This document shows positions 1 to 9,542 of a stretch of DNA of 64,000 bases, one piece after another; position 1 is the first letter of the stretch, and every line of letters starts with the position of its first letter. The notes beneath the pieces are model-generated. The model ran no database searches. It was not told where the DNA came from and saw nothing but the letters and a program-made list of their open reading frames with translations. Both the position numbers and the translations under genes were made by a program. Source of the stretch: Rhodothermus profundi (GTDB lineage: Bacteria; Bacteroidota; Rhodothermia; Rhodothermales; Rhodothermaceae); the NCBI RefSeq assembly GCF_900142415.1, contig NZ_FRAU01000004.1, forward strand, positions 208,501 to 272,500. The letters run 5' to 3'.

Positions 1-777
1 CTCCTGGTGCAGACTGTTCTACCCGTACTGGCCTTTGCAGACAGTCCTACCCGGGCTATCATTCGAGGCGGATTGTTCCAGGATTTTGCCCCGACGTTTT
101 TCCACCTGCACCATGCGTTACTTCCGCTTCTCAGCCGCATGGGGCTGGAAGCTCGCCTGACCATGCAACGGCCAGGGTACGTGCCCCGCGGTGGCGGCGA
201 GCTGCTTCTGGAAGTCACTCCTTTACGCGCACCCCTCCAGCCGCTTCGACTGGAACAGCAGGGGCACCCCATCCGCGTCTTCGGCATCGCGCTGGCTTCC
301 CACCTGAAGCAACGACGAGTAGCCGAACGCATGGCGCTCCGTTGTCGCCAACGGCTGGTGGAAGCCGGACTGCCCGACCCTCATATCGAAATCATGAACG
401 ACACGAGAGCTTACCAGCCAGGCGCTGCCCTGGCCCTCTTTGTTGAAACCGACACGGGGGCTCTGCTGGGCGCAGATCAGGCTGGTGCCCCGGGCCGCCC
501 TTCTGAAGTCATCGCCGACAACGTGGCCCATATGCTCGTGGAAGATCTGCGGTGTGGTGCCACTGTCGACCGCCACCTGGCCGACCAGCTTCTTCCCTAC
601 GTGGCCCTGGCCCAAGGAACCTCCACATACTACCTGCCAATGGTTACTGATCACGTGATCTCAAGCTGCTGGCTGGTAGAACAATTGCTGGGCGTCTCGG
701 TGCAGCGACAGGGACAAAAGCTCTCCGTCGCAGGGATTGCGCAGCAACCGGCGGCCGCTCCGCCTGCGACACGCTGA
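1..777 (+). CDS. rtcA: RNA 3'-terminal phosphate cyclase, 3' part (5' end outside window)
   Basis: This enzyme converts RNA 3'-phosphates to 2',3'-cyclic phosphates through an adenylylated His intermediate. The reading frame is open to the first base, and about 259 codons are present against roughly 340 in the family, so the N-terminus lies upstream of the window. Visible family features are the F-P-T-F segment near the start, the G-Y-x-P-R-G-G-G-E block, the D-x-G-A-L-L-G-A-D stretch, and the C-terminal A-D-Q-L-L-P-Y region. The latter is followed by a T-D-H-V segment that should hold the nucleophilic His (by alignment from memory with E. coli RtcA). No rtcB ligase or rtcR regulator is visible. 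The family call is secure. Confidence 0.9.
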   Translation, partial: LLVQTVLPVLAFADSPTRAIIRGGLFQDFAPTFFHLHHALLPLLSRMGLEARLTMQRPGYVPRGGGELLLEVTPLRAPLQPLRLEQQGHPIRVFGIALASHLKQRRVAERMALRCRQRLVEAGLPDPHIEIMNDTRAYQPGAALALFVETDTGALLGADQAGAPGRPSEVIADNVAHMLVEDLRCGATVDRHLADQLLPYVALAQGTSTYYLPMVTDHVISSCWLVEQLLGVSVQRQGQKLSVAGIAQQPAAAPPATR

Positions 778-899
778 GCGCAAGTCCTGCACGCACTTTT
801 GGCCTCTGTTTGACCTCTACCGCACTGCTTTCGGGGCAACCCGCCCGTTGGCCCGGCGTTAGAAAGGCGTTTTTTCGGGAAATCCTAACCCCTGCCCCG

Positions 900-3752
900 A
901 TGCGACGCACCCTGATTGAGCGGCTGGTTGCCACCGCTGTTTTTCTATATGCGCTGGTTCTCTACGGCCTGACCATCGCGCCTACGGTCTCATTCTGGGA
1001 CTCGGGCGAGTTTATCGCCAGCGTCTTTGGCCTGGAGGTCATGCATCCACCAGGCGCCCCCTTCTACATGTTGGTAGCGCGGCTCTTTTCAATGCTGGCC
1101 CCGTCGCGCGAGCTGGTGGCCCTGACCGTCAACTGGGTTTCCGCGCTTTCGAGTGCCGTTACGGTTCTGTTGACGCACCTGATCATTGTGCGCCTGATCC
1201 GTCACTGGCAACCGCCCGCCGACAAACGGTCGTGGACAGACGACTTTATCGCACTGGCAGGCGGGGTGGTGGGCGCCTGCACGTTCGCGGTAACCGACTC
1301 GTTCTGGTTCAACGCCGTTGAAGCCGAAGTATACGCGCTGTCCATGCTCTTTACGGCCCTGGTCGTATGGCTGGGCCTGCGGTGGAGCGAACAGGCAACG
1401 CTAGAAGTCGCTACGTTGCGGCGGGGCGGCACCCTTTCCGGGCTGGCAGCCAATCGCTATCTGGTCCTGATCGCTTATCTGTTTGGGCTGGCCATTGGCG
1501 TACATCTGCTCAGTCTCCTGGCCCTGTTTTTCGTAGCCCTGCTGGTCTTCTTTACAGAATTTGAGCGACCGGAATGGACCCCCACGCAACGAGGGCTTCG
1601 CATCCTGGGCGCCCTGGTAGTTTCTGCCCTCATCTTTCTGGCCATTTATCCGGGCATCATTCAGGAACTACCGAACTGGGCGGGCAAGAGCGGCGACCCA
1701 CTGCTGTTTGGGCTGACCGTGCTGGCCCTGGTAGTAGCGGGCGTATACTACACCCACCGGCAACGTAAGCCCGCTGCTAATCTGGCCATGCTCTGCCTGG
1801 CCATGATCTTGCTGGGGTACTCAAGCTATGCGCTTATCATCATTCGAAGCAGCGTCGATCCGCCCATTGACCTAAATGACCCGGAAACGCCCCAGGCTTT
1901 CGTCTCTTACCTGAAACGTGAGCAGTACGGCGAAACCCCACTGCTGCGCGGCGCCACCTACAATAATCAGACGGGACAGATTGATCCCTCCCGCACGGTA
2001 CTCTTCCCTCGCCGATGGTCACCAGATCCCAATCACCTGCGCGTTTACGCTCAGTACAGCTCCGACCTCGACTTTTTCCTGCGCTACCAGCTCGGCCACA
2101 TGTACGTGCGCTACTTCTTGTGGAATTTTGTCGGCAAGGCTAGCGACGTGCAGGATGCTCCGGCCATCACCGGATTTCTGCCAGGCGAAAAGGATCTGTA
2201 CTTCTTCCAGACACCCAGCGAGCGTGCTGCACGTAACGTCTACTACGCCCTACCCTTGCTGCTGGGTCTGCTGGGCATGGCATTTCACTTCAACCGTGAC
2301 TGGCGGCGCGCTTTCAGCGTACTCATTCTGTTTCTCGTAACGGGCGTAGGCATCATTCTTTACTTGAACCAGACGCCCCTGCAACCCCGCGAGCGGGATT
2401 ACTCCTACGTTGGCAGCTTCTTCGCCTTCAGCCTGTGGGTAGGCATCGGAGCAGCTGGTCTGTTGGAGCTTGTCCGTGACCGGCTAAAAAATCAATCGTC
2501 TGCGCTTCAACGCTTTCTGCTCGGGGGCACGGCTACCGTAATCTTTGCAGCCGTCCCTCTGCACATGTTGCTGCAAAACTACGACGACCACGACCGCTCC
2601 GGCCGCTACGTAGCCCGCGACTACGCGTGGAATCTGCTCATGAGCCTCGATGAAAATGCGATTGTCTTTACCAACGGAGACAACGACACCTATCCGCTCT
2701 GGTATCTGCAGGAAGTGGAAGGCGTGCGCCAGGACGTGCGCGTGGCCAACCTGTCACTGCTGAATACCTCGTGGTACATCAAACAGCTCAAACATCAATG
2801 GGCCCGCAAGTCAGCCCCCCTGCCCATTTCACTGAGCGATGCGCAGATCGACCGTCTCAGCGTGGTGCCCTGGAATCCACGCGAAATCGAACTCCCCGTC
2901 CGCCTGAATCCTGCCACCGAGTATGAACGCCTGGGCATTGCGCCCGAAGACAGCAGTCGCGTCATGCGGCCCATGCGCTGGCGTCTGGAAGGACGGCCCT
3001 ACGCGCGTGACCTGCGTCTGCTTTATGCGGCGGACATTGCCGTGCTCGACATGCTCCGCTCCAACGCAGAAAACAACTGGGAGCGCCCTATTTACTTTGC
3101 CGTTACGGTCAGTCCGGACGGCCAGCTTAACCTGCAAAACTTCTTCCAGCTTGAAGGGCAGGCGTACCGCGTCGTGCCTATCCGGCATAACGTGACGCTT
3201 GGTCGCGTTGTCCCCTCAATTACCCTGGAGCGGCTCCAACGCTTCCGGTTCACCAATCTGGACAATCCGAACGTGTACTTTGATGAAAACATCCGCCGCA
3301 TGGTGGATAATTACCGAAGCATCTTTGCCCACATTGCCGTGCAACTGGCCGAACAGGGACTGGCTGCCAAAGGAGAGGCGCTGCTCGACACCCTCATGGT
3401 ACGCGTACCACTGGAGACCATTCCGGCTGATTTGCGCTCATACTACTTCTTAACGCAGGCATATCAGCAGGTCGGTGCTACAGAAAAAGCTGTAGCTATC
3501 TGGAAAAAAGCAGAACCCCTGGTGCTGTTCACGCTGCGCACGGCGCGCTCGCAACGTGAGGCTGATCTGGCGGCTCAGTTTGTGCAGATTATCCGCTTTA
3601 CCTATATGATGGCCGGCGACTATGAAGCCGCTGCCGCCTTCAGCAATCGCTTAGCGGAAGTGCTGGGGGACGACAGCTTCCGCAAAACGCCTGAAGAGCT
3701 ACGCCGGGAAATGGAAGAGTCGCTGTCAGCCCCCTCCCGCAACGATTCGTAG
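900..3752 (+). CDS. DUF2723 family multi-pass membrane protein (GT-C-like, with C-terminal TPR-like region)
   Basis: The protein has about 950 residues with a dozen or so hydrophobic segments in the first 600. Its N-terminal loop carries the W-D-S-G-E-F motif and the H-P-P-G-A-P motif that define DUF2723, a family common in Bacteroidota and related to GT-C mannosyltransferases such as TMEM260. The acidic D-x-G-E-F loop is where GT-C enzymes bind the sugar donor. The soluble C-terminal part (about 830-950) is helical and TPR-like, a typical partner-binding tail. The ATG at 900 is preferred; the frame can also open at a TTG at 810, but that adds 30 residues of unconserved leader. The likely role is transfer of a sugar to exported proteins. 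Substrate is unknown. Confidence 0.8.
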   Translation: MRRTLIERLVATAVFLYALVLYGLTIAPTVSFWDSGEFIASVFGLEVMHPPGAPFYMLVARLFSMLAPSRELVALTVNWVSALSSAVTVLLTHLIIVRLIRHWQPPADKRSWTDDFIALAGGVVGACTFAVTDSFWFNAVEAEVYALSMLFTALVVWLGLRWSEQATLEVATLRRGGTLSGLAANRYLVLIAYLFGLAIGVHLLSLLALFFVALLVFFTEFERPEWTPTQRGLRILGALVVSALIFLAIYPGIIQELPNWAGKSGDPLLFGLTVLALVVAGVYYTHRQRKPAANLAMLCLAMILLGYSSYALIIIRSSVDPPIDLNDPETPQAFVSYLKREQYGETPLLRGATYNNQTGQIDPSRTVLFPRRWSPDPNHLRVYAQYSSDLDFFLRYQLGHMYVRYFLWNFVGKASDVQDAPAITGFLPGEKDLYFFQTPSERAARNVYYALPLLLGLLGMAFHFNRDWRRAFSVLILFLVTGVGIILYLNQTPLQPRERDYSYVGSFFAFSLWVGIGAAGLLELVRDRLKNQSSALQRFLLGGTATVIFAAVPLHMLLQNYDDHDRSGRYVARDYAWNLLMSLDENAIVFTNGDNDTYPLWYLQEVEGVRQDVRVANLSLLNTSWYIKQLKHQWARKSAPLPISLSDAQIDRLSVVPWNPREIELPVRLNPATEYERLGIAPEDSSRVMRPMRWRLEGRPYARDLRLLYAADIAVLDMLRSNAENNWERPIYFAVTVSPDGQLNLQNFFQLEGQAYRVVPIRHNVTLGRVVPSITLERLQRFRFTNLDNPNVYFDENIRRMVDNYRSIFAHIAVQLAEQGLAAKGEALLDTLMVRVPLETIPADLRSYYFLTQAYQQVGATEKAVAIWKKAEPLVLFTLRTARSQREADLAAQFVQIIRFTYMMAGDYEAAAAFSNRLAEVLGDDSFRKTPEELRREMEESLSAPSRNDS

Positions 3753-3757
3753 CATAC

Positions 3758-4183
3758 CTACAGCAACCCCACAGCCTGCAAGTAGCGATCTTCCAACTGG
3801 TGCATGCGCTTTCGGTCTTCAGGGGCGGCATCGTTGTAGCCCACAAGATGCAGCAGCCCATGCACCACGTAGCGACACGCCTCCTGCGTAAAGGTAGCGC
3901 CAAATTCAGCGTGGCGCTCCGCTGCCGTATCCAGATCCACGTAGATTTCGCCTTCTACGACGCCCGGGGTCTCGGTAAGCGGAAAAGAGAGCACGTCCGT
4001 GTTATAGTCATGCCCCAGGTACGTGCGGTTAAGTTCACGCACGACCGCATGATCGGCCAGCACCAGGCTCAAATAGCGCAAACGCACCCGTTCGCCCTCC
4101 AGCACAGCCTGCACCAGGCGTCGGATTAGCCTGCGGGGCAGTCGCCGGGAAGGATGGGCGTAAACAATTTCCAGTTCTTCCAT
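3758..4183 (-). CDS. ybeY: Endoribonuclease YbeY (rRNA maturation factor)
   Basis: YbeY is a metal-dependent single-strand RNase needed for 16S 3'-end maturation and ribosome quality control. The protein has 141 residues, normal for the family. The metal site reads H108-G-L-L-H112-L-V-G-Y-N-D118: the first two His are kept, while the third ligand position, His in E. coli, is Asp. Asp here is, from memory, usual in Bacteroidota homologues, so it is a lineage trait rather than damage. The gene ends six bases from the end of the convergent DUF2723 gene, with no room for a dedicated terminator. Its start lies about 18 nt from the stop of the upstream hypothetical gene, so the two are probably cotranscribed. 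Confidence 0.93.
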   Translation of the reverse strand: MEELEIVYAHPSRRLPRRLIRRLVQAVLEGERVRLRYLSLVLADHAVVRELNRTYLGHDYNTDVLSFPLTETPGVVEGEIYVDLDTAAERHAEFGATFTQEACRYVVHGLLHLVGYNDAAPEDRKRMHQLEDRYLQAVGLL

Positions 4184-4201
4184 TTCCGGCCAGCGCCTTC
4201 C

Positions 4202-4663
4202 TCACGACTCATCCAGGTCATTGAAAAGGGTCTCGCTCATTGAGAGCGCCACACTACTCATGATCATTTCAGGAGGGAGCTGCATGAAGTCGGCCGAGAG
4301 CAACCGTTCGTGCACGTTTGCATAAAGCGAGCAGCCTACTTCGCGTTCGACGACCAGACCGCTGACAAAGCCCTGCTGTCGCCCAAAAAAGATCACCTCA
4401 CCCAATTCCTGACTGGCCAGATAGCCAGTACATCCTTGAAGTTGCAGAAATGAACTGGGCGTGTAGACAGAAATCAGATTGGGAGGCATTACATTTTGCA
4501 AGGCGGAAGGGAGCGCTAAGGCGCGCTGAATCTCAAGCGTTAACCGCCGTCCACTTTCTGGATCAGCCAGCGAAAACCGAACACTGGAGCCCTCAATTTG
4601 CGGTGTTGCTGCCAGCGCAGCAGCAATCCGCTGAATATCTTCGTCCGAAAATGTGAACGCCAT
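4202..4663 (-). CDS. Conserved hypothetical protein, acidic, about 153 aa
   Basis: I do not recognise this family. The ATG at 4663 has a GGATAAGG-type ribosome-binding site just upstream; a further in-frame start at 4711 would run through a perfect inverted repeat and is less likely. The protein begins with a short helical segment rich in acidic residues, followed by an alternating hydrophobic middle (V-R-F-S-L, L-T-L-E-I, L-I-S-V-Y-T) that suggests a mixed alpha/beta fold. It ends in a Met/Ser-rich amphipathic helix and an acidic tail (D-L-D-E-S). It has no signal peptide or membrane segment, so it should be cytosolic. It sits between the cold-shock gene and ybeY on the same strand, but context does not reveal a function. 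Confidence 0.6.
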   Translation of the reverse strand: MAFTFSDEDIQRIAAALAATPQIEGSSVRFSLADPESGRRLTLEIQRALALPSALQNVMPPNLISVYTPSSFLQLQGCTGYLASQELGEVIFFGRQQGFVSGLVVEREVGCSLYANVHERLLSADFMQLPPEMIMSSVALSMSETLFNDLDES

Positions 4664-4673
4664 GACCTTATCC

Positions 4674-4705
4674 CTATCTTGCAGCCCCTGACTGCTGCAA
4701 GATAG
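4674..4705 (-). promoter_or_regulatory. Perfect 12-bp inverted repeat just upstream of the hypothetical gene start
   Basis: CTATCTTGCAGC and its exact reverse complement are separated by 8 nt, and the inner edge lies 10 nt from the ATG at 4663. The distal arm on the minus strand reads GGCTATCTT, matching the -10 region of the cold-shock promoter at 5149-5177. The element could be an operator overlapping a promoter or a hairpin in the leader RNA next to the ribosome-binding site. No T-run follows, so a terminator is unlikely. Confidence 0.5.
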
Positions 4706-4741
4706 CCGCACGCCAGGCGAAAAACAATGCCTGCTTAATTT

Positions 4742-5035
4742 TCAGGAACGACTGACGGAATGAGAACGGGAGGACGACGTTTCAGATGCATGCGCGCTTG
4801 AAGCTGCTTTGCGCTGCACTTCATCAAGCGGGACAACATTGCGCGCATGGAGCCCTTTGGGACCTTCGTGCAGCTCGAACTCGACCACCTGGCCGGTGCG
4901 CAGTGTCTTAAACCGCCGCTCGCTAATGATCTGCGAGTAGTGGACAAAAATGTCGGCGCCTCCGTCCGGGTGTACAATGAAGCCATATCCTTTCTTTGCG
5001 TCAAACCACTTGACAACGCCACGACGTGGTGCCAT
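4742..5035 (-). CDS. Cold-shock domain protein with Ser-rich C-terminal tail
   Basis: This is a single-stranded nucleic-acid-binding protein of the CspA family. The cold-shock domain covers residues 5-70, with RNP1 K-K-G-Y-G-F-I (14-20) and RNP2 D-I-F-V-H-Y (28-33) intact, preceded by the typical V-V-K-W-F-D start. The remaining 27 residues form a Ser/Ala/Arg-rich tail (S-S-S-R-S-H-S-V-S-R-S) absent from the standard 70-residue Csp; such basic tails usually add RNA affinity. The start is fixed by GGGAGG six bases upstream. The gene has a near-consensus promoter with a leader of roughly 100 nt. Long leaders in csp genes often carry temperature or autoregulatory control. Confidence 0.92.
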   Translation of the reverse strand: MAPRRGVVKWFDAKKGYGFIVHPDGGADIFVHYSQIISERRFKTLRTGQVVEFELHEGPKGLHARNVVPLDEVQRKAASSAHASETSSSRSHSVSRS

Positions 5036-5047
5036 GGGAGGCCTCCC
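5036..5047 (-). promoter_or_regulatory. Ribosome-binding site embedded in a 12-bp palindrome abutting the csp start codon
   Basis: On the minus strand the bases before the ATG read GGGAGGCCTCCC, a perfect palindrome. The Shine-Dalgarno half (GGGAGG) is exactly complementary to the six bases lying between it and the start codon. It could fold into a 4-bp hairpin with a GGCC loop or pair between molecules, which would hide the ribosome-binding site. Confidence 0.55.
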
Positions 5048-5148
5048 TCAGTCTACGCTGAACATATTTCCCATCAAAAGCTTGGCCTCCCCGTCTCTCG
5101 ATGGCCGAGATGCCCGGGGACTACAGGCACAAGTCGCTGGCTACCAGT

Positions 5149-5177
5149 AAGATAGCCGCCGATTTTACCCTTGTCAA
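5149..5177 (-). promoter_or_regulatory. Sigma-70-type promoter of the cold-shock gene
   Basis: The minus strand reads TTGACA, 17 nt, TATCTT. The -35 is perfect and the spacing optimal, with the -10 element ending 113 nt upstream of the csp ATG. This predicts a leader RNA of roughly 105 nt. It is the best-matching promoter in the window. Confidence 0.7.
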
Positions 5178-5222
5178 TCTTTGCTTATTCTACACAGACG
5201 CGCCATTCTAATCAACCGATCA

Positions 5223-5245
5223 TATAAAATTGCGCGAAAAGCGCA
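5223..5245 (-). terminator. Possible terminator after metF
   Basis: On the minus strand TGCGC, TTTTC, GCGCA form a 5-bp stem followed by ATTTTATAT. It lies about 30 nt past the metF stop codon. The stem is short, so the call is tentative. Confidence 0.4.
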
Positions 5246-5275
5246 GGGAATGCCGACCTTTTGGCGTTAGCTTCG

Positions 5276-6232
5276 CTACGCCATTTTGCGCAGGTAGGCC
5301 ACCACCTGGCGCACATAGTCGGCCCGTAGCATGATGTAGAAGTGAATGCAGGGGACACCTGCTTCCAGCAACTCTTCGGCCTGCCGTCGTGCCCAGGCAA
5401 TACCAATCTCGGGGACATGCTCTGGCCGCGCTGCCTCCACTTCGGATGCCAATGCTTCTGGAATTTCGACGTGAAAGCGGCTGGGTAAAAGCTGCAAATG
5501 CCGTTTGCTGGTCAGGATCTTCAGCCCGGGAATAATGGGCACCTCAATACCTACCTCCCGGCATCGCTCTACAAACCGAAAGTAATGCCGGTTGTCGAAG
5601 AACATCTGGGTTGTGATATAGTGAGCGCCCGCTTCGACCTTACGTTTCAGGTGCATAATATCCCACGTCAGATTGGGCGCCTCACAGTGCTTTTCCGGAT
5701 AACCGGCTACGCCAATGCAAAAGTCAGTGGGGACAGCATCCTCCAGGGGCTCCAGATAAATACCCCGATTCATATTGGTGATCTGCCGCACCAGATCCAC
5801 GGCGTACTCGTTAACCGTTCGGTCGGGCGGGATAGGCTTCCGATAGTTGGGCGCATCCCCCCGCAGGGCCATGACGTTCTGAATGCCGAGATAGTGCAGT
5901 TCGATGAGCGCATCTTCGGTCTCTTCGCGCGTAAAGCCCCGGCAGAGCAGGTGCGGCACGGTCTCAATGCCAAAACGGCTTTTGATGGCAGCGCAGATCC
6001 CGATTGTTCCCGGACGTTTGCGCTTGACCCGGGGTTTCAGGGTGCCGTCTGGCAACTGCTCGTACTCCAGTTCAGCGGCATGGCTGGTAACATCGATAAA
6101 GGGCGGGTCAAACGGCATCAACTCTTCGACCACCGCCAGCACTTCATCCAGCGAACCGCCACGCCGCGGTGGAATGATTTCATAAGAAATCAGGGGACCC
6201 GTAGCTTGATCCAGAATCTCAATGACTTTCAT
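5276..6232 (-). CDS. metF: Methylenetetrahydrofolate reductase
   Basis: This FAD-containing TIM-barrel enzyme reduces 5,10-methylene-THF to 5-methyl-THF, the methyl donor for methionine synthesis. Length is 318 residues, close to the bacterial norm. Family motifs in order are S-Y-E-I-I-P-P-R (17-24), the F-I-D-V-T-S-H segment, the N-V-M-A-L-R-G-D-A-P block that contacts FAD and substrate, the G-V-A-G-Y-P-E-K-H motif, and K-V-E-A-G-A-H-Y-I-T-T-Q-M-F-F-D. All are intact. Methionine genes are not visible around it; the neighbours are a small membrane protein upstream and the csp group downstream. A weak hairpin follows the gene. Confidence 0.95.
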   Translation of the reverse strand: MKVIEILDQATGPLISYEIIPPRRGGSLDEVLAVVEELMPFDPPFIDVTSHAAELEYEQLPDGTLKPRVKRKRPGTIGICAAIKSRFGIETVPHLLCRGFTREETEDALIELHYLGIQNVMALRGDAPNYRKPIPPDRTVNEYAVDLVRQITNMNRGIYLEPLEDAVPTDFCIGVAGYPEKHCEAPNLTWDIMHLKRKVEAGAHYITTQMFFDNRHYFRFVERCREVGIEVPIIPGLKILTSKRHLQLLPSRFHVEIPEALASEVEAARPEHVPEIGIAWARRQAEELLEAGVPCIHFYIMLRADYVRQVVAYLRKMA

Positions 6233-6319
6233 GGCAGAGCGACTGGACCTTACAAACGCCGCCTTCTACCGCGTTCGATCGGTCAGGTTCACCCCCAACC
6301 TGCATGGCAGCCTTATCTT

Positions 6320-6610
6320 TCAATTGCGTCGAAGCCAGAGATCTTCCACCCAGGCTTCGGGCAAGCCATCAGAGTGCCCTTCTTCAAAATGATACGCTGC
6401 TTGCGCGACCTGTTGAAGGACTGTTGCCCGAGGGGCTGCTACATGAACGGGTGCCCGATAGCGAGGACGCACCGTCCAGCCTCGAAGCGAAAAGTCTCGA
6501 TCAAAGGGGAGGGGACGCTCCGGAAAGAGAATGCGCCCGGCCGTTACCACAGCCCAGACCAGCATGAAAAACAGTATGGGCACAAAAACCAGCGCCGGCA
6601 GCAAGTACAT
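6320..6610 (-). CDS. Small membrane protein of unknown function
   Basis: The 96-residue reading frame starts with a long hydrophobic helix (residues 2-26, L-L-P-A-L-V-F-V-P-I-L-F-F-M-L-V), followed by a basic, proline-rich soluble tail ending W-V-E-D-L-W-L-R-R-N. The single N-terminal anchor and basic tail predict one transmembrane span with a cytosolic domain. It lies downstream of the terminator that closes the oxidase operon and 87 nt before metF, on the same strand as both. I recognise no family. The clear membrane segment followed by a coherent amphipathic tail makes a real gene more likely than chance, but this is not certain. Confidence 0.5.
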   Translation of the reverse strand: MYLLPALVFVPILFFMLVWAVVTAGRILFPERPLPFDRDFSLRGWTVRPRYRAPVHVAAPRATVLQQVAQAAYHFEEGHSDGLPEAWVEDLWLRRN

Positions 6611-6660
6611 GGCTCTGCCTGTTTTCTGTAAACACGCCTGGAGATCCCCTCAGGATCCAC

Positions 6661-6691
6661 AAAAAAGGGCGTCGTCCGATTGTCGACGCCC
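6661..6691 (-). terminator. Rho-independent terminator of the ACIII-caa3 operon
   Basis: GGGCGTCG and CGACGCCC form a perfect 8-bp GC-rich stem with a 9-nt loop. On the minus strand it is followed at once by six T. It lies 26 nt past the ctaF stop codon. Confidence 0.85.
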
Positions 6692-6716
6692 TGCGTAATC
6701 CACAGGCATGTTCTGT

Positions 6717-7088
6717 TCAGGACCCAACCGCAGACGTTTCTACCTGCTCCATCTGCGGCCCTCGAATGGGTTCTCGGTCCAGGTTGCCGATATCGCCCCG
6801 ATACAGCATATCAAGGAGCGTAAACGCCAGAAAGACGCCCACCATCAGCAGGCCGATAATAAAGGCCAGCGCATTAACCGGACGGTCATACTTAAGCCCC
6901 ATGAAAAACAGCACGACAAGCGAGGCCTTGATCACGGCTATGCCGATGGCCAGCGGTACGTGCAGAAAATTGAAGACCCCGAGGTCTGCCTGGCCGGTCA
7001 GCGCCGTAATGACGGTCAGCGCTACCAGCGCGAGAAACACTTTGAGCAGCAGCGGTCGGGGAATAATGTGGTGTGTTGCGTGCGCCAT
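6717..7088 (-). CDS. ctaF: caa3-type cytochrome c oxidase subunit IV
   Basis: This is the small accessory subunit of the heme-copper oxidase, 123 residues with three hydrophobic spans (about 15-35, 43-64, 72-95). The layout H-I-I-P-R-P-L-L-L-K-V-F-L-A-L-V-A-L-T at the start and the G-L-K-Y-D-R-P loop between spans two and three are typical of the prokaryotic COX4 family. It is the last gene of the operon: 19 nt separate it from ctaE and a strong terminator follows. The subunit carries no redox centre and probably stabilises the complex. The symbol follows Bacillus usage. Confidence 0.88.
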   Translation of the reverse strand: MAHATHHIIPRPLLLKVFLALVALTVITALTGQADLGVFNFLHVPLAIGIAVIKASLVVLFFMGLKYDRPVNALAFIIGLLMVGVFLAFTLLDMLYRGDIGNLDREPIRGPQMEQVETSAVGS

Positions 7089-7107
7089 GATGTCGTCTCT
7101 ATCCGCG

Positions 7108-7788
7108 TCAGTGAATCAGGTACAGTAGCGGAAACAGGAAAATCCAGATGATATCCACCAGGTGCCAGTACAGCGCCGATATTTCGACGGGCGTGTAGTA
7201 TTCGCTGCTAAAATCTCCGCGCTGCGCCCGGAGCGCAATCCAGGCCAACACGCCCATTCCTACCAGCACGTGCAATCCGTGAATGCCCGTCATCACGAAG
7301 TAAATGCTGAAGAACTGTCCGATATACGGAATTTGCAGTCCTTCGTAAGCATAGTTGCCTCCGGGGAAAATGTGGTGGTGGAATTTTTCGGAGTACTCGA
7401 AGTACTTCACCACCATGAACACCCCTGCCAGGGCAACCGTCAGCCAGAGGTTCTTCACCAGCCGTTTTTTATCGCCCAACTGCGCATAATGCACAGCCAG
7501 CGCGACGGTGTAGGACGAGGCCAGCAGCACAAGCGTGTTCAATCCACCCAATCGCCAGTCGAGCAACTTGCTGGCTGCCTGAAATACTTCGGGATGCCAG
7601 ACTCGGTAGATCGCATAGGCCACAAACATCCCGCTGAAGAGCAGGATTTCAGTGGCCAGAAAGATCCACATGCCGAGCTTGGCCGCATCGAACTGCTGCT
7701 CGGCCGAAACAAAGTGATGTTGCAGATACGGCGGATGGTGCACGTGCGCCTCCGCCTGGCCAGTTACGGCTTCCGAAGCTCCTGCCAT
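7108..7788 (-). CDS. ctaE: Cytochrome c oxidase subunit III
   Basis: This integral subunit of the aa3/caa3 oxidase has 226 residues and about five or six transmembrane helices. Family marks include L-G-M-W-I-F-L-A-T-E-I-L-L-F-S-G in the first helix, the G-x-H-G-L-H-V-L-V-G segment, and the closing Y-W-H-L-V-D-I-I-W-I-F-L-F-P motif. The protein begins with a His-rich leader (H-V-H-H-P-P-Y-L-Q-H-H) ahead of the first helix. It follows ctaD by 31 nt and precedes ctaF by 19 nt in the same transcript. Confidence 0.95.
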   Translation of the reverse strand: MAGASEAVTGQAEAHVHHPPYLQHHFVSAEQQFDAAKLGMWIFLATEILLFSGMFVAYAIYRVWHPEVFQAASKLLDWRLGGLNTLVLLASSYTVALAVHYAQLGDKKRLVKNLWLTVALAGVFMVVKYFEYSEKFHHHIFPGGNYAYEGLQIPYIGQFFSIYFVMTGIHGLHVLVGMGVLAWIALRAQRGDFSSEYYTPVEISALYWHLVDIIWIFLFPLLYLIH

Positions 7789-7819
7789 CGTAACCTCCTG
7801 CGTTGGTCGTACACTCAGT

Positions 7820-9526
<1,707 letters not shown>

Positions 9527-9542
9527 GGCACCCTCCTTAGCA

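Noticed and set aside
5498..6631. A 377-aa plus-strand open frame
   Set aside because: It is antisense to metF and the small membrane protein gene; metF motifs are certain, and the plus-strand frame has no family pattern.
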